Assembly: GCA_934646185.1 (NCBI GenBank)
Contig: CAKUEH010000047.1
Coordinates: forward strand, 1-14,068
DNA: 14,068 nucleotides
Reading direction: 5' to 3'
Origin: an uncultured Oscillospiraceae bacterium
GTDB lineage: Bacteria; Bacillota; Clostridia; Oscillospirales; Oscillospiraceae
This document shows positions 13,254 through 14,068 of this stretch, piece after piece. A model generated the notes under the pieces. That model was not told where the DNA came from, ran no database searches, and worked only from the letters and a program-made list of their open reading frames with translations. Both the position numbers and the translations under genes were made by a program. Within the stretch, counting starts at the first letter, position 1. Every line of letters starts with the position of its first letter.

Positions 13254-13689
13254 TTGATAGATCAGTCTTTGATGGATAGTTACTTGATTCTTCTTTATTT
13301 AATTGGGCGGGGTTCTCCTGAATTGGAGCGTCCAACATTGGATTTGCCTGTACGGGATTTTCCCGTATAGGTTTTTCCTGTGTAGGTGATGGCGTTTTAG
13401 GCTGTTCCAGAATGGTGTACTCGATAGAACCGAGCTGACCGTTTGCGCCGCGGACGCGCGCACGGATCAGGTAGCCGTGCGCCTCCAGCTCCCGGATGCC
13501 GCCGCTGATGCTGTCAATGCCGTCCTTGCAGATACGGGCAAGCCCCTTCATGGTGTAGTCCCAGTTCTCCGGCAGGGACAGCATGAGAGATAAGAGCCCC
13601 TTCGCTTTCAGCGACAGCGACATATCCCGCAGATGATAGTTGGACATGACCGTGTAATCTCTGGTCTTTTCGATACGGAATACAGCCAT
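13192..13689 (-). pseudogene. Replication-initiator-like helix-turn-helix protein, truncated at its C-terminus
   Basis: Starting at the ATG at 13687-13689, with AAGGAGG seven bases upstream, the frame encodes MAVFRIEKTRDYTVMSNYHL followed by SLSLKAKGLLSLMLSLPENW and a winged-helix segment up to SIEYTILEQP. This is the N-terminal domain widespread in conjugative elements and plasmids of gut Firmicutes (RepA N-terminal-like/DUF6017 proteins). A repetitive Pro/Asn/Glu linker follows, with repeated (I/V)(R/Q)ENP units. At about residue 146 the frame enters the IS5 fragment out of its coding frame and ends at 13192, adding about 19 foreign residues. The usual C-terminal domain is gone. The DNA-binding half might still be made, but I treat the gene as broken. 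A longer start upstream at 13803 lacks a ribosome binding site. Confidence 0.75.
13237..13292. repeat. 11-bp direct repeat at the IS/replication-gene junction
   Basis: ACTTGATTCTT occurs at 13237-13247 (inside the transposase fragment) and again at 13282-13292 (inside the replication-initiator-like gene), starting 45 bases apart and bracketing the junction near 13250. It may be a trace of the event that joined the two sequences, or chance similarity between the two coding regions. Confidence 0.4.
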
Positions 13690-13864
13690 CTTCGCACCTC
13701 CTTCCTCTGAAAATGAAAAGTGTTGATTTTGGACGGTTTGTCTGCCTGTACGCCTCCGCCGTCTCCCGCATGGGAAAACACCCGCACCCTGTTCAGAGCG
13801 CAAGCTACGGCGAAAGAAAACACAGATTTTCCACCCTAATCACAACACTTGAATTTGGGTATAG
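13690..13864 (-). other. 5' leader of the truncated replication-like gene; no separate gene seen
   Basis: Between the terminator at 13865-13896 and the gene start at 13689 I see only the ribosome binding site (forward CCTCCTT at 13697-13703) and no convincing promoter boxes. A 71-residue frame (minus, 13608-13823) overlaps the gene start out of frame and lacks a ribosome binding site; I do not call it. Confidence 0.4.
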
Positions 13865-13896
13865 AAAAAGGGCGGCTGTCTGAAAAACAGTCGCCC
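13865..13896 (-). terminator. Rho-independent terminator
   Basis: On the minus strand GGGCGACTGT (forward 13887-13896) pairs with ACAGCCGCCC (forward 13870-13879) around a 7-nt loop, with one A-C mismatch in ten, followed by TTTTT (forward 13865-13869). It would end a minus-strand transcript entering from beyond the right edge of the window, separating it from the truncated replication-like gene. Confidence 0.8.
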
Positions 13897-14068
13897 GAAA
13901 AGGGGATATATACAAGTTATTTGCTACTCGTCCGCTTTGAAAACCGTTGATATTACTGGCTTTTTCAAAAAGTTCTGTATCACCACTCGCACCATCAAGC
14001 TGCACCAAAAAAGATGCCGCTGCGAAAAGCCCAGAAGTTTCAACTGTTTCGCCCCATAGGTACACAAT
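13897..14068 (-). other. Possible 3' end of an upstream minus-strand gene, unassigned
   Basis: The terminator immediately downstream implies a gene entering from the right. Two minus-strand frames are open here. One runs through the terminator to 13805 and includes SGLFAAASFLVQLDGASGD, a fairly natural composition. The other stops at 13924-13926, 28 bases before the terminator stem, a natural position, but has an odd composition (for example RHLFWCSLMVRVV). I recognise neither and cannot decide between them. Confidence 0.25.

Noticed and set aside
13608..13823. 71-codon minus-strand frame overlapping the start of the replication-like gene
   Set aside because: No ribosome binding site, and it overlaps a supported start out of frame; could at most be a leader peptide.
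1..14068. CRISPR array, tRNA or rRNA genes
   Set aside because: No regularly spaced repeats, cloverleaf-like sequences or rRNA landmarks were seen on either strand.

Overview
The window looks like chromosome or integrated-element DNA from a Gram-positive, probably gut-type clostridium (Oscillospiraceae or Lachnospiraceae-like). The reasons are strong AGGAGG-type ribosome binding sites, a lipoprotein-type solute-binding protein, a CUT1 sugar ABC transporter without its own ATPase, and flanking remnants of Firmicutes conjugative-element and phage-type genes. The organism is inferred from style only.

Layout. Positions 1-783 hold decayed mobile DNA: the N-terminal part of an IS5-family transposase (minus strand) abutting a broken KilA-N (phage antirepressor-type) gene (plus strand). 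Positions 784-1092 are intergenic. They contain a plus-strand promoter with a perfect TATAAT box followed about 105 nt later by a terminator (a candidate small RNA), an inverted repeat with TACGAC repeats, and the terminator of the large operon. Positions 1093-12883 form one tightly packed minus-strand catabolic operon of eleven genes. Read 5' to 3' (right to left) they are: methylmalonate-semialdehyde-type aldehyde dehydrogenase, IclR regulator, acetolactate synthase/IolD-like ThDP enzyme, transketolase N-subunit, transketolase C-subunit, RpiB/LacAB-like isomerase, IolE-like TIM-barrel isomerase/epimerase, Gfo/Idh/MocA dehydrogenase, sugar-binding lipoprotein, and two ABC permeases. Most junctions overlap or are separated by 1-16 nt. 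The binding-protein gene is set off on both sides by mRNA hairpins. Positions 12884-13082 hold the probable promoter and operator. Positions 13083-14068 are again mobile DNA: the C-terminal end of an IS5-family transposase, a replication-initiator-like helix-turn-helix gene truncated by it, and a minus-strand terminator.

How the genes may work together. The ABC transporter would import a carbohydrate-like compound. The dehydrogenase, TIM-barrel and RpiB-like isomerases would oxidise and rearrange it. Two different ThDP enzymes (a split transketolase and an ALS/IolD-like enzyme) would cleave carbon-carbon bonds, and the CoA-dependent aldehyde dehydrogenase would turn a semialdehyde product into an acyl-CoA. 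There is no kinase or aldolase, and the RpiB-like protein lacks standard phosphopentose-isomerase motifs, so a route without phosphorylated intermediates is plausible. The enzyme set combines an inositol-type (iolG/E/D/A-like) group with a split transketolase plus RpiB-like module of the kind known from sulfo-transketolase and apiose pathways. The substrate cannot be assigned from sequence alone.
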